Assembly: GCA_016295455.1 (NCBI GenBank) | Contig: JAEDLE010000047.1 | Coordinates: 1-14,353, forward strand | Length of the DNA: 14,353 bases | Direction of reading: 5' to 3' | Source of the DNA: Bacteroidales bacterium | Lineage (GTDB): Bacteria; Bacteroidota; Bacteroidia; Bacteroidales; UBA932 | Shown here: positions 14,239 to 14,353 of the stretch, piece after piece | Layout: each line of letters begins with the position of its first letter | How positions within the stretch are numbered: position 1 is the first letter of the stretch | Notes under the pieces: model-generated | What the model saw: the letters and a program-made list of their open reading frames with translations, nothing else | The model's database searches: none | What the model was told of the DNA's origin: nothing | Program-made: the position numbers and the translations under genes

Positions 14239-14353
14239 TCAAAAAAAACGACACAGCGACACCTGAATTCAAGACTCCGCCAAACCAACGTCCATCCGGA
14301 ACGGACATACCCAAAGAATCTGGCTTTCCACTTGATCTTCATGGCTTCCACCG
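14239..14353. other. Right edge, no supported gene
   Basis: These 115 nt hold no recognisable protein or RNA gene. An ATG on the plus strand at 14341 (M-A-S-T...) could begin a divergent gene that runs off the edge, but there are only four codons and no ribosome-binding site. A minus-strand reading frame crosses the region into the atpD leader and has no family-like content. Confidence 0.3.

Overview
The window looks like a chromosomal segment of a Bacteroidota member, probably order Bacteroidales. The evidence is: the F1Fo-ATPase order beta-epsilon-a-c-b-delta-alpha-gamma; beta, alpha and a subunits of the Bacteroidetes type; several TAnnTTTG (-7 type) promoter boxes; few Shine-Dalgarno sequences with AT-rich leaders instead; and a Bacteroidetes-style lipoprotein glycosidase. 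All supported protein genes lie on the minus strand, so transcription runs from right to left. I saw no tRNA, rRNA or CRISPR array.

Right part (about 14.1 kb down to 7.3 kb): a complete ATP synthase operon, atpD-atpC-atpB-atpE-atpF-atpH-atpA-atpG, with a candidate promoter box at 14231-14238. Several junctions are ATGA overlaps (atpC/atpB, atpF/atpH) or gaps of 1-7 nt. The largest internal gap (130 nt, between atpB and atpE) carries a perfect hairpin and an AT-rich leader just before the gene for the high-copy c subunit. No atpI-like gene is present. Beyond atpG, two unrecognised genes follow through ATGA overlaps: a 177-aa protein with two membrane segments and a 328-aa exported protein built from two similar halves.

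Middle part (about 5.8 kb down to 2.9 kb): a SIMPL-domain (YggE-like) membrane-anchored protein and an EFR1-type flavodoxin-like/2x[4Fe-4S] protein, separated by 3 nt. Next come an RNase Z-like MBL-fold hydrolase and a small YccF-family membrane protein made of two repeats. Each of the last two has its own candidate promoter box.

Left part (about 2.7 kb to 1): an iron-dependent alcohol dehydrogenase of the YqhD/BDH type with a strong terminator, then a GH43 family lipoprotein glycosidase with its own promoter box and terminator. Directly after that terminator, the left 50 bases match the 5' end of a bacterial group IIC intron, the class known to insert downstream of terminator hairpins. This intron edge is the most notable mobile signal in the window, but only its first 50 nt are visible.

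Overall this is mostly core chromosome. I found no convincing undescribed multi-gene system. The items most worth a second look are the intron edge, the coupled unknown pair behind atpG, and the unusual features of the ATPase (short epsilon, exported extension on subunit a, alanine-rich c helix 1, atpE hairpin).
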